Notes: generated by a model not told the origin, from the sequence alone. A stretch of 64,000 bases of DNA from Anagrus nilaparvatae (GCA_022575985.1 JAKSXM010000007.1:58186501-58250500); one strand, 5' to 3'. Positions 1 through 11,801 are shown, numbered from the stretch's first letter. Numbers and translations are program-made.

Positions 1-1010
1 ACTTTTTTATAAATATTCTGTTGTCAAAAAAATCAATTAATTACTTTAAAAAATTTTGAAATTGCTATAAAATTATAATAAATTACAGAAAACTAAATTT
101 TTTTAACCACTAGCTTATAATAATTGCGGTATTTTTGCAGAGCGCTAATTTTTTTTAAATCTTTTGATATACATAAATTTCTTTGGTTCAATATTTAACC
201 AATCACGGGTGTCTTTGAATGTTTCATAAATCTTTTGTGAATAGAATTTTTTCGCACATCATTTTTCGGTTTTTGTTTTTAGTTGGGTTTCTCTTGGGAA
301 CCCCCCCCAAAAATTCTACGAAATTGAATTTTTTTAATTAAAATCTAGTTGAATCTTTTCAGGAAAACTTACGGAAAAAACGCAGTAAAAAAATTCCTGC
401 AATTAAAATGGGGTGAAAAACACCCCCAAAAAGTTACAAATAACCTTTTTTGCAATTTTGAAGGGACTAGTAGATATTTTGTGAAAATCCGAATCTGACG
501 TCAAAAACCAAATTACAAGAATGTAACACCCTTATTTTCACTCTTTCAACCCTTAAAATAGAATATTTCTTAAAAACTGATTTTTTTCATTTTTACGGGA
601 TTTGTTAGGTATTTTGGGCTACAACGTTTATTAAGAAAAAGCGATTCTCTATCTGCACATTCCAATAAATAATGGAGAGCAGGAGATAAATAAATGTGTA
701 GAGGTTGTTTTGAATTTTAATATTTGTATTATAAATATTGGAACATGTTTAAAGGAAAATAAAGTTGCCAAACTACCAGCGCAAGTAAAATTGCAATTTA
801 AGTTTAGAAATATCAGGAATCCTCAAACTAACTGTTTCTTAAATTAGCTAATATTACTTAATAAATTTTTATTTTTTTTTATCCTTTTTTGCAGCAATAT
901 TTTATTTATTTAAAATAAAATTAAAGTTTTTTAATTAAAGATTTTTATGATTCAAACTTTATTAAAAATTTTATTTTTATCAATACTTGCAAAAATTAAA
1001 AAAAGTTAAC
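1..1010. other. AT-rich intergenic stretch, no gene seen
   Basis: No open frame with family resemblance was found on either strand. The stretch is rich in A and T homopolymers and has a C9 run near 301. It looks like ordinary non-coding DNA or decayed repeats. Confidence 0.6.
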
Positions 1011-2723
1011 GAGTCTTTCTTTGCCAAAACAGCAATGGTGGGCAGGTCGGGTCATCGGATCGGCCTCAAATTTTTCCCATGTTTTTATAACATAAAGATA
1101 GGAAAATCCTGAAATTTTTAGCTTTCTAGGTCTTAAACAGCCCGAGTTATGGCCAATCAAACTCATTAGGCGGCTCTCGACCAGCGTTAGTGCTTTTCGG
1201 GAAAATGGTTAAAAATCATAAATATAAGCTTGAAAAAAATTCTGAAAGAGTATGGATGTTGGGAAACCTTCAGTAAATCCATTTCTGCCATTAGTTTTTC
1301 GGAAAAACCCCGGGAAATTCCGGAAAATGGGAAAATGCGTTTTAAGAAAAATCGCAATATCTCATTTGCCGCCATTTTTTTTTTGAAAATTTTTTTTTCA
1401 AAATTTTTTTCAACCGAAATCCCATTGATCTGTATGAAAAAAAATTTTGATTTCGGCCATTAAGGTCGATTTTAGCCTGTTTTAGAATAATTTCACATTT
1501 TCAATACTTCTTTATTTAATTTTCCGTAAGGGGTTAAAATAATTTACTTTTTTGCTTTCAGAATCGAATAGCCAGGGAAAAAGTAGTCCTAAATAAAAAA
1601 AAAAATTGCCTTTTTCGATGAAAACTAACCGAGTTATGGTCAAGTAAAAATGCTATCAAAAACTACCATTTTTATACTGATTCCAATTTTAGGCGCTAAA
1701 ACGACATTATAACTGGAAAAATGCATAACTCCCTTATCGTAAAAAGAAAAGTTTTGGATTATTATTGAATATTTTTTCCTTGGCTATTCGTTTATCCAAT
1801 AAAAAAATTAATTTTATTGACAGAAATTTATTTTTTTTGTTAAAAAATGATAATAATCAAAAACAGTCTTTAACATGTTACATTAGTTTTTGACAAAAAA
1901 AAAAACTTTTTATCGACTAAACTAATTTTTTTATTGAATAAAAGAATAGCCAAAGAAAAAATATTCGATAATAATCCAAAACTTTTCTTTTTACGATAAA
2001 ATTTAAGCGAGTTATGCATTTTTCCAGTTATAATGTCGTTTTAGAGCCTAAAATTGGAATCAGTATAAAATTGGTAGTTTTTGACAGCATCTTTACTTGA
2101 CCATAACTTTGTTAATTTTCATCGAAAATAGTAATTTTTTTTTTTATTTAGGACTACTTTTTCCCTGGCTATTCGATTCTAAAAGAAAAAAAGTCAATTA
2201 TTTTAACCCCTTATGGTAAATTAAATAAAGAAGTATTACAAATGTGAAATTATTCTAAAACAGGCTATAATTGACCTTAATGGCCGAAACCAAAATTTTT
2301 TTTCGGACAGATCGATGAGATTTCGGTTGAAAAAAATTTTCAAAAAAAAATGGCGGAAAATGAGATATTGCGATTTTTCTTAAAACGCATTTTCCCATTT
2401 TCCGGAATTCCCCGGAGTTTTTCCGAAAAACTAATGGCAGAAATGGATTTACTGAAGGTTTCCCAACATATATCCTCTTTCAGAATTTTTTATCAAGCTT
2501 ATATTTATGATTTTCAACCATTTTCCCGAAAAGCACTAACGCTGGTCGAGAGCCTCCTAATGAGTTTGATTGGCCATAACTCGGGCTATTTAAGACCTAG
2601 ACGGCTAAAAATTTTAAAATTTCAGGATTTTCCTATCTTTATGTTATAAAAACATGGGAAAAATTTGAGGCCGATCCGATGACCCGACCTGCCCACCATT
2701 GCTGTTTTGGTAAAGAAAGACTC
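1011..2723. repeat. Foldback element of about 1.7 kb with possible 4-bp target duplication
   Basis: The left arm starting GAGTCTTTCTTT returns as its reverse complement ending AAAGAAAGACTC. Matching continues almost to the centre near 1865, for example the GGTGGGCAGGTCGGGTCATC block and its mirror near 2690. TAAC lies directly outside both ends (1007-1010 and 2724-2727), a possible target-site duplication. Arms are over 90 percent alike by eye with scattered differences. No transposase is encoded; the small open frames on the arms mirror each other and are not genes. The element is probably a non-autonomous foldback DNA transposon of unassigned superfamily. Confidence 0.75.
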
Positions 2724-2727
2724 TAAC

Positions 2728-4016
2728 AATAAAAATAAAAAATACAATTTTTTTTTTTTACTTTCTTTAAATTACTTTTTTTAACTTCGCATGCTTTCTC
2801 GTCTCGACAGGATGTCTAAAAGATTCCCTTTGTTAATTATTATCTTTTACCTTATTTTTGTTGCATAAAAATTATATTAAAAATTTATATTTTTATTTTT
2901 TAATAATATTCTACTCACGCACCCAATTAAAACTATATTTGAATCACAAAAATCGGACCAAAATTAAGGTCTTTTGAGCTTTTAAAAATTGCAACCTTTT
3001 TTTATTTCCTCTTTAATTTCGCTATTTCTGGGTCAATTTTTGTGATTCAAAGTTTGTTTTCATCAGGCTGAATTTTAGATTAAAATAATTCAGAAAGACT
3101 ACTAATTATTTTTTTATTCCTAAATTTATTTTTCTGTGATAAAAAAGATGTCAAAATATTTAAATTTATGTAAATTTTTTTTTCTTTAAGGAGACTTTCA
3201 TAAAACTTTTATACACAAAAAGAAATATAAATTCTCCCACCTTGTTTTAAATCTTACAATTAATTAGACAGAGATTTCTAATAAAACCTTGAAAATTTTT
3301 ATTGGACTCTTTTTTTTATTAGTAAAAATTTTGATTTTGCAATTACGTCTATCCCTACAGTGTCTTTGGTTACGAGTAATAACTGTACTGTCGTTAGTCT
3401 TGAAGTAGCAGCTATTAAGGAACAGCAATAGCAGCCACTGTTTACTTTGTGTATTGGACCTGAAAAATTCATACTCAAAATTTCAATTTATTACCAATAT
3501 TTGTTGAGGTATTTAATTATTTATTAATAATTTAGTTTAAAATTTTGCACGAATATGTAAAGTTATGTAATAATCAGCACTTTCATGGGCTTCAAGCATT
3601 TTTATTACTTTGGGATACTACCTATAAATTGTCACATTTTCCTTATACACTTTCCAATACACATTCTCATTCTCTCATTGTCTTTCTTTCTTTTCATATA
3701 CTCATTTCTCGTTTGTTGTGTTATTATTTATGAACAGTCTTTCTTTGTGTACGTGTTAATCTGCAGCAGATAATTCCCTACGCTTAAATCTTTTCCCTGT
3801 TTAAAATTTTGTAGAGAAAAGACGTGCTGGTATTACATACACGCTGTTCAGACATTTGCTTGACGAAAATTAATTCAGTTGATTATTTTTTCCAGTTAAA
3901 GTTATTTTTCATAAAAATGAGAAAATTTTTTAAATAAATAGTGTTATTTAACAAAAGGATCGATATTTAATTCAACCAGCGAAATTCAAAATAACTGTAA
4001 AAATAAAATCATAAAT
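2728..4016. other. Intergenic region upstream of the carboxylesterase
   Basis: No supported gene. Two overlapping frames near 3545-3773 are low-complexity and without recognisable motifs. The promoter of the downstream esterase should lie here, but I see no convincing TATA box at a usual distance. Confidence 0.5.
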
Positions 4017-7000
4017 ATGTATAAGACTTGTTTTATGTTTTTATTTATTAACTCGTTAGAAGCATTAGTACCAATTGTAGAAACGCCTCTTGGTAAAATA
4101 ATAGGTTCACACAAGGAGTCATTTTCTGGTAGAAAATACAGAGCTTTTGAAGGAATTCCTTATGCTATTCCACCTATTGGGGATAGAAGATTCGAGGTAA
4201 CTAAAATTTAAAAATTTGTTTATATTTTTTTTATAGTCCTGTCGCCAGCCATGCTATTTAATGCCATAAGAGATCCATGGAAAAAAGTGGGTAAAATTTA
4301 TGTTTTTTGACCCGCTAAACACGAATCCGGGGTCTATTTTGCAAAATTCGTGGTCAATTATTTGTTATTAACAATTTATTGCAAAATTGACCAAAAATCT
4401 AAATGTTAAAAATCCTGTAGCTAAAATAATTCAAAATTTTTATAAGTCCCTGATTTTATTGAATCCAAATTACTAATTTATAAGGTCGTATGATTAATTG
4501 TTTAAAAAATATTTAATTTTTAATAAATTGTTTCAAAAAAATTTTTTCGAAAATTACGCGTGACACCTTTGTTTATGTATTTTTTGATACTCTGATCACG
4601 ATTTTCAAGTTCTTTTTAGCAAAAACCAACCCCAGTAATTGTTTAAACAATTTTGATTTGTTTATAAGCCAAAATAAATAGCATCCAGTTTTTGTGATTT
4701 CCAAAAGCGATCGCAAATTTTTTATAATTTTTGCTTGCTGTATTCAAATTTTTAATTTGCAATGTCGTATGATTAATTGTTTAAAAAATATTTAATTATT
4801 AATAAATTATTTAAACAAATTTTTTTCGAAAACTACGTGTGACACTTTTGTTTATGTATTTTTTGACCCTCTGATCACGATTTTCAATTGTTTATAAGCC
4901 AGTATAAGTATGTTGTTAGGTGAAATTCGACAAAAACATGAAATGAAATGCTATGCTTTTTCAGATAGGATTTTTTTAATGAAGGAGTTAAAATAAATGA
5001 ATAAAATTTTAGGAGAATATTTTTTATATTAAATTTGAAAATTCTAAATTTTGGGAAAAAAAATTTCCAATATGGCGGAGTTACAGCTGTTGAAAGTCGG
5101 CGTGCTTTGAAATTGGCGTGACATCTGGAGCATCCATAAAGAGTCTTAAAAAAAAAAATAATAAAATGTTGTTAAAACACGTGTATGTTCTAGATGAACC
5201 TAAAAAAAAAAATAAAAGATTTTTCAAAAATGGGAACGTTTTTTTGAAAAATTGACTATTTTTCCGGACTTTAAAATAGGCCAAAAGGTGCCTTAAACTT
5301 AAGGTATTTTACAACACTTAGGTTCATCTAGAGTGAAATAGGTATATAATGTTCCAAAAAAAATTTCAGGCAGATCGGTTTATCCGTTTTTGAGTAATTT
5401 GTCACGCCAATTCGAAAGAAGTAGTTTCGAGAAAAATTAGTTTAAAGTTTTGAAGAGTAAAAATTTGAAGAAAAAGTTTTTTACCCATTTTTCAACGATA
5501 CCGGGATCATACAGTAAACCATCACAATAGATAACTGCTCTACTAATTTTAAAAGTATCACGTATTGAAAAAAAATTTTTACTGATAATTTCACTCAAGA
5601 AATTGGTTTCGAACGAAAATAGTGAAATAATCGAACCGCGACTACTCTCGGTAAAGTGGCTATACCCTGTAAAAAGTAACTTTCTTACATTAACAAAAAA
5701 ATTTGAACAAATCGTATATTTACTAAATTTAGTAAATTCACGATTTTTATCGGATATTTACAAAATTTTTTGAAAACTCACTAATTTTTCGAAAAAATTC
5801 TATTTTTTTTGTAAATCTAAGAAAGTTACTTTTTACAGTGTAGCATTCAAGATTTCATTTTCGTAGCCTTCCCTCCTTAAACAATTACTGGGGTTAGTTT
5901 TTGCAAAAAAGAACTTGAAAATCGTCATCAGAGGGTAAAAAAATACATTACAAAGGTGTCACACGTAATTTTCTAAAAATTTTTATTTAAATAAATTAAA
6001 TACAATTTAATATTGTTTAAACAATTAATCATACGATAATTTTGCAATAAATTGTTAATAACAATTAATTGATCAAAAATTTTGCAAAACAGGTGTTTAG
6101 CGGTTTAAAAAACATAAATAACACCCATTTTTTTCCATGTTACTCTTATGGCATTAAATAGCATATTTAAAAAAATATTTTTTTAAATATAAATAGCCTC
6201 CAGAAGAGATTCAAAAATGGAATAATACACTTTACGCAACTAATAGTGATATATTTTGTCAGCAAATATTTTTACTATATAATATAGTTTTCGGTACAGA
6301 AGATTGCTTATATCTTAACATTTACATTCCATCGCTTAATACAAAAAAATTACTGCCAGTATTATTTTTTATTCATGGTGGTTCTTTCTATCATGGAAGT
6401 GGAACAGAATTAGGTCCTAAGTATATAATGGATAAGGATATAATTTTTGTATCGATAAATTATCGACTTGGTCCTTTTGGATTTTTAAGTACAGAAGACT
6501 CCCTTATTCCTGGTAATATGGGATTGAAAGATCAAAGCATGGCTTTAAAATGGGTCAACAAATATATTAAACATTTTGGCGGTGATCCAAAAAAAGTAAC
6601 AATTTTTGGAGCTAGTTCTGGAGCAGTTAGTGTACATTATCATTATTTTTCGCCAATGAGCAAAGGCTTATTTCAAAATGGAATATCAATTAGTGGCAAT
6701 GTATTCAATAGTTGGGCAATAGCGAAAAATTCTTTAGAAAAAGCACTTAAATTAGGAAGTCATTTAAATTGCCCAATTAAAAATATAAAAAAAATGATTC
6801 AGTGCCTTAAAAATCAACCAGCTGAAGCATTGGCTGCGTCGACAAAATATTTTAAGGTAATATGATTTTATGGGTCGTTCTATCCAGCACTGGGTGTGCT
6901 GCGCAAAATCACCCAGCGGCGGATATAACGCCCTTAATAGAAAAATCAGAAGAGATGAAAGCTATGTTAACAAATAATAAATTATAATTTAATTGTAAAT

Positions 7001-8242
7001 TTTGTAGATATGGAAAAATGTTCCCTTAGTTGTTTTTGGTCCAGTAATAGAAACAGACTCAGAACAACCATTCATTGATAAACAACCAATTGAAATAATA
7101 AATAATGGTGACGTAGAAGATGTTCCATGGATATTAACTGCTACGCATGAAGAAGGAATGTGCTTAATTTCTGGTAACTCAAAATTTATTTTACGCAAAT
7201 TTATAAAAAATTTTACGATTAGTGTATTAAATTTTTTTTTATTTTTAGAATACTTTGGTGACAATAGTACAATTGATGAATTAGATAAAAAATGGAATTA
7301 TATTGCACCATACTTACTTAATTATTATTCTATTAGGTCAGAAGAAAGTTCTGCAATTACACAAGAAATTAAAAACTTTTATATTGGTCAGAATAAACAA
7401 ATAAGTAAAGAATCCATACCTGAATTGATAAAAATGGTTGGTGATGGATTATTTTATTCTGATATTGAAGATACTTTAAAATTAATGTCAAAAGTAAATA
7501 AAAGTCCAGTACGGTTTTATATGTATGATTATAGAGCGAATAATAGTGTGAGCGAAGTTTTAAGTAATACAAATTTAAATTATGGTAAGAAAATATTTAA
7601 TTTTTATTTTTTGATTTTTTTATTTAAATTTTTATGAAATTATTTCAGGAGTTGCTCATGGAGATGATATTACTCTTATATTAAATAATACTTTTATGCA
7701 ATTAACGCCACAAGATATTTCCATGCAAAAAATATTAATTGATTTATTTGCATCATATGCTGAATCTGGGTACATAAAAATTTTATAATTGCAATTTATT
7801 TTTTCAAAAGTAAATAAAGGCCCAAATTGCACTTAAATTACCTTAATTTTAGATAGGCTTCCTCTCCGATGGTAATTTAAGTGCGAATTGGGTCATTCTT
7901 TTTTTACGGCCGAGGCCAAAACATAATTTTTCTTTTTAATGGCTAGAAAACATGTATTTTCGAATCGCGCTGCGGCCGGGAAATACGTGCTTTTTGGCCA
8001 CTGACAAGAAAAAACTATTACCTTTAATTTTATTTTGTATTTTATCGTGAATTTAAATTCATTTTAAATAAATATTTATGAATTTAAAATTTTTTAGGGT
8101 TCCTGAAATTGGTTTGAATTGGCCAGAAATTAATTTTGAGAAAAATATTTTTGAATATTTGTACATAAAATCTCCACAAGAATTAAAAATAATTTCAAGT
8201 AAAACAATTGATAGCAATAAAAATTTGTGGAGAGAAATTTAA
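4017..8242 (+). CDS. Type-B carboxylesterase, six exons, apparently intact (535 aa)
   Basis: A secreted serine hydrolase of the carboxylesterase/cholinesterase fold (insect esterase and juvenile-hormone-esterase clade). Proposed exons are 4017-4196, 6197-6856, 7008-7173, 7249-7584, 7649-7769 and 8098-8242. All have GT-AG ends and compatible phases, giving 1608 nt with the stop, near the family's usual 550 aa. Visible features: an N-terminal hydrophobic signal; a paired Cys then EDCLYLNIY; the oxyanion-hole HGG; the nucleophile elbow GASSG (Ser present, although the usual Glu before it is Ala); the acidic triad residue in THEEG; and the catalytic His in GVAHGDD. Intron 1 is about 2 kb and holds a foldback element. 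The 75-nt intron 7174-7248 is in frame and lacks stops, so it could be retained. Substrate unknown; a general detoxifying or odorant/hormone esterase is possible. Confidence 0.88.
4251..6164. repeat. Foldback element in esterase intron 1
   Basis: The left end (ATGCTATTTAATGCCATAAG) returns inverted at 6145-6164. Long imperfect arms follow, including TGTTTTTTGACCCGCTAAACAC-like and GATCACGATTTTCAAG-like blocks. Part of the left arm is repeated directly (about 4480-4650 and 4765-4900). A smaller hairpin sits inside at about 5664-5840, closing with AGTAACTTTCTTA and its complement. No coding capacity. Target duplication not resolved. Confidence 0.7.
5664..5840. repeat. Short hairpin nested in the intron foldback
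   Basis: ACCCTGTAAAAAGTAACTTTC at the left mirrors GAAAGTTACTTTTTACAGTG at the right, with a palindromic middle around TACTAAATTTAGTAAAT. The same right-end sequence and TTTACTAAATTTAGTA core recur near 60600-60925, so this is a dispersed family. Confidence 0.6.
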
Positions 8243-8339
8243 TTACCTCGTTTAACCAAAATCGGTCTGTAAAAATTAAATATTTACAAAAAATAAATTT
8301 TTTAATCCACAAAAGTTTTAAAAGTCACTAATCCTGAAT

Positions 8340-8450
8340 TATTCCAAGTCTCTTAACCCAAATTATTATAATTCTCGTTGAACCCCCCCCCCCTTAAATT
8401 GGAAAAATTTGACCCCCCCTCCCTTGGTTTTCAGATTTCCAAAATAAAAT
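8340..8450. repeat. Poly-C dispersed repeat fragment
   Basis: Contains C11 and C6 runs in a 'TTGAACCCCC...CCCCCCTCCCTT' context. Related pyrimidine-rich or purine-rich fragments occur near 13100, 20650, 21170-21480, 39940, 45580, 54950 and 59540, several with a TGTTCCATGTT motif. Confidence 0.5.
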
Positions 8451-8460
8451 TTTGCAAAAT

Positions 8461-8560
8461 TATGATAAATAGTATTTTACTTTTATCGGTCTTTACGGAC
8501 TATTATTATTATTTATCAATACAAATGAATGTAATTGATGAATAATATTTAAACTGCTTT
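8461..8560. repeat. 100-bp direct repeat, left copy
   Basis: Near-identical to 8901-9000, at an offset of exactly 440 bp, with one difference seen (G at 8556 versus A at 8996). The pair brackets a tRNA-like sequence. It could be a tandem duplication, or terminal repeats of a miniature retroelement. Confidence 0.8.
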
Positions 8561-8704
8561 ATTGTTAATGATCGCCAATAGCGTGTATCCATTAACAGCA
8601 GTTTAATAAATTTTTTCTAAATTAAAAATAAATTTTTAATTTAATTTTTATTTTGTTTCTTAGATGTTAAGAAAAAAATCTTTGAGAAAAAATAAATGTC
8701 TCAT

Positions 8705-8778
8705 CAGTGCCAACGAGAATCGAACTCGTGATCTTCTATTTGCCGGATAGACGCTTTAGCCAACTAAGCTACGGCACG
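8705..8778 (-). tRNA. tRNA-like sequence (SINE head or tRNA pseudogene; nominal anticodon GGC)
   Basis: On the minus strand a cloverleaf can be drawn. The acceptor stem is six pairs plus a mismatch at 1-72. The D stem is GCTT/AAGC with a GG-bearing loop. The anticodon stem is TCTAT/ATAGA around CCGGCAA, and the T stem is ACGAG/CTCGT around TTCGATT. Polymerase III box A (TAGCTTAGTTGG) and box B (GAGTTCGATTCTC) are present. Position 33 is C, where functional tRNAs have U, and the first pair is broken. This argues against a working tRNA-Ala and for a tRNA-derived SINE head or pseudogene. Confidence 0.5.
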
Positions 8779-8900
8779 AGACGACACTCGATGATACCAA
8801 TGACACATTCATTCTCTCTCAAAGAAGGCAACTATTCGACCAAGTGCCAGAAATTATATATTATTAGAATAATATTTTATCGTCCGATGATAATTGAAAA

Positions 8901-9000
8901 TATGATAAATAGTATTTTACTTTTATCGGTCTTTACGGACTATTATTATTATTTATCAATACAAATGAATGTAATTGATGAATAATATTTAAACTACTTT
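8901..9000. repeat. 100-bp direct repeat, right copy
   Basis: Partner of 8461-8560; 99 of 100 positions match by eye. Confidence 0.8.
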
Positions 9001-10860
9001 TAACTTTTTGCAAAATTACTTATGTTACATAAAAATTTTCCTAGTTATCGAAAATAGCTAGTATCTGCTGAAATATTAATAAAATATAGCAAAAGTGTTT
9101 ATGTTACTTATAAATTTTTGATAATTATGAAAATTTATTACTACTTCAGCACACGAAAAAAATGAGTTACAAGGTAGCAGCGTTATTTAGAAGATAGCTC
9201 AAAAACCCTAAATTAATAAATTTACTATTTTTTAATAGCTTAGTTTTTCAGAGGTTTCAGAAAATATTTTGAGGTGAAATTACCTAGATTACTTAGAATA
9301 ATTCAATATAATAATTTTATTAGTATTGTTAAAATTTAATTTTAATTTGACGGAGCCTATAAGCGGTGCCTGACAGTATCTTTGAATTGTTGTAGAATTG
9401 ATCATATATTGTAATAATCATTTAACAATTTTTATTTATTTTTTAATCAAATTTTATTTCAATAGTTGATTAATATACAGTTCTTTGATATCAACACATA
9501 AAATTAAAATTAAATTTTTCATGATTATTTATTTTAAAATTTATTGCCAATAAAATTTTTTGGAATTTATTGGCCATTCATAAGCGGGGTAAGAATACAC
9601 AACATATTTTGATTTTATTTTTAGGCTTTCGCTCGTTTACATACTACCAATTTTTTTCAGACTAAAAAATTGTAGGAACTGGAATATTACTAAAGTTTAA
9701 AAATTGTAAAAACTAAATACCAATTAACTTCTTTTCCAATTTCTTCTTTCATTTGTTTAATTGCAAGTTTTATGTCATTTATTGTGTATTACGTAATATT
9801 AAGCTAGTTATTTCATAAATAAAATTTTTTGCCTCTTGTATTTAAAATAATTAAAATAAGTATATTTCAATTTTAAAATTGACAATATAATAAATTTAAT
9901 TATTTTATTCCCTAAAATTTTTCTTCGAAAAATATTAGAACATGAAAGTTTACATTAAATGAACAATTAATTGATCATTGATTATCAGAAAAAATAACTG
10001 TTTTTATAATAAGAAATTAATTTAATTTTTTTTTTTTAATATTACCGAACAAAAAATTTGCAATTCCAAAGTAAGCAGATCTGAGAGTTCCGCAATGAAT
10101 GGGCAATACAAATTTTTCTTTAGATGAGTTGTTTAATGAATTTTATCGTTTGAATGCCAATAATAACCGTCCAAAAAAGTTGATTTTGGAAATTCGTATA
10201 CAAAACATAGAATATACTATATTTTTTCTTATTTTTTAACTAATTTATTAAAACTTTTGATTTTTATACCTTATTTTTCTATTACCTTTATTACAACGTA
10301 TTATAAGCCAAAATTTTCTTTAATTTTACTAACAATAGAGGGCTTGCGTGAGTAATAATTTTGATAATTTTTTTCTATAATTTGAAACTACAAAAAAATT
10401 ATTAGACACATAATTTTTTATTTTTTTAAATTATGAAAATTAACGGATTTATAGAGGTTACAAAAATCAGAGGTTTTTCAGAGGTCTGACGTCACAATGT
10501 GTTTGTATACGGTAAGTGTGAAGTCATCACTTTTTTAAATTTCATTTTTTTGAAAAACAAAGAAATACGTGTCTAATATTGTTTGATCTACTTTCAAATT
10601 ATGCAAAAAAGGCATAAAAATTATGACCCGTGAAAGCCCCCGATTAGTTTTTGTTTTACATTTTGCTAATACATTGGCCTATTTTTTGCATAAATTTCGT
10701 CCCATAGTTTTTCCCATGTTTACATATTTTTTTCACATATTGCAATATTTTGTTTTTCTTTTGCCCTAATTTTCACATTTTTTGTTTATTATTTTAATTA
10801 CATTATTTTGGGTCTTTTAAATCTTCAAAAAATTGTTTCTTTTTGAATAAATTTTAAATT
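9001..10860. other. Non-coding; left part of segmental duplication copy A
   Basis: From about 9200 to 10420 this matches 37200-39910 on the same strand, interrupted there by an insertion at about 37655-39000. The best-conserved piece is 10060-10210, beginning AAAGTAAGCAGATCTGAGAG. It contains a short frame after TTTCTTTAG that is near-identical in both copies but does not resemble a known protein. No gene is called. Confidence 0.6.
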
Positions 10861-11238
10861 TTATGCATCGAAAAATATAAAATGTTCAAAAATATGATTT
10901 CTTTCTTCTGGTATTACTTTTTTTGGTTTAAGATAAGGCACTCTTTCTTCAAGTTTATCCAATCCTTTGCACAATATTTTATCAGCATAATTAAATTCCT
11001 CATCCAATTCCTTAGCAACATAGATTACAGCATAAACTACTGTATTTGAAGTTAAATAATTAGCTCCACTTGATTCAGCAAATTTGCAAGCTTTATTTAC
11101 ATATCGATGAGAATTTTTTGTACTTAAATATAAAGAACTTAATTTTGAAGTTGCAGGTTTTATGAACGGGTAGTTCATTACTCTTCTAAAAGCTTTGAAC
11201 TGGACACCTGAATTCTGATTATCTCTGCTTTCGGTCAT
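10861..11238 (-). CDS. Short perilipin-like (PAT domain) lipid-droplet protein
   Basis: A 125-aa minus-strand frame from the ATG at 11238. The sequence KILCKGLDKLEERVPYLK is close to the characteristic PAT-domain segment of insect perilipins (Lsd proteins), which coat lipid droplets and control lipase access. The upstream part also follows the family plan: a short N terminus, then F-RV--P-IKP and a helical stretch. It ends soon after the PAT signature, while insect perilipins usually run 300-400 aa, so this is truncated, a short paralogue or one exon. The frame stays open upstream through a TTTGTTTCAG acceptor-like site, leaving an upstream exon possible. It is absent from the duplicated region near 40 kb. 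Family is fairly certain, functionality is not. Confidence 0.65.
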   Translation of the reverse strand: MTESRDNQNSGVQFKAFRRVMNYPFIKPATSKLSSLYLSTKNSHRYVNKACKFAESSGANYLTSNTVVYAVIYVAKELDEEFNYADKILCKGLDKLEERVPYLKPKKVIPEERNHIFEHFIFFDA

Positions 11239-11262
11239 AATAACATAAAATATCTGAAACAA

Positions 11263-11799
11263 ATATTATATTTTGAAGTGTACTTATAAATTAAAAAATT
11301 TCATAATTAAGAAAATTTATAAACTATAGATTCAAATTCGAATTGAAATTACATGAATTTCAAACTCGTGTTTAAAATTTTGAATAAATTATCTAACATA
11401 GAAATAAATACAAAATTGAGCGTTTTTACTAGTTATATAACCAACCAAATAATTAAGGGGTCACAGAAACGAAAAAATTTGTAAATCAGTTTTTTTAATT
11501 TTTAAAAAAATTTATTGATTAAATTAAAAAAAAATGAGTCTCATGCCCTCCGCAATAAAAAAACACATCAAATTATTCTAAACAAAAATGAGACCATCCC
11601 TTCGAGAATTTTTGGAAATTCGGAAATCTAGAATTTTTTTTAGGCCTTTTTTGTTATTTATTGCAGTTTTTTTCGAATTTTTAATTATTCTTTATATTTT
11701 TATGGTTGCCAACATTGTGGGCAAATGTACCATTTTTACTAATAAACCGTATTTAAAAAAATTGAAATGATGGTTGGCTTATTATAATTCATAAATAAT
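11263..11799. other. Intergenic, nothing recognised
   Basis: AT-rich. A 60-codon frame at 11588-11770 is hydrophobic and low-complexity, without family resemblance, and is not called. Confidence 0.5.
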
Positions 11800-11801
11800 T
11801 A

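Noticed and set aside
1187..2649. Frames on both arms of the 1.7-kb foldback
   Set aside because: They are mirror images on the palindrome arms, not conserved genes.
8705..8778. Functional tRNA-Ala(GGC)
   Set aside because: C at position 33 and the broken 1-72 pair argue against function; kept only as tRNA-like.
8707..8985. 92-codon plus-strand frame
   Set aside because: It runs through the tRNA-like sequence and the direct repeat in antisense, with no family resemblance.
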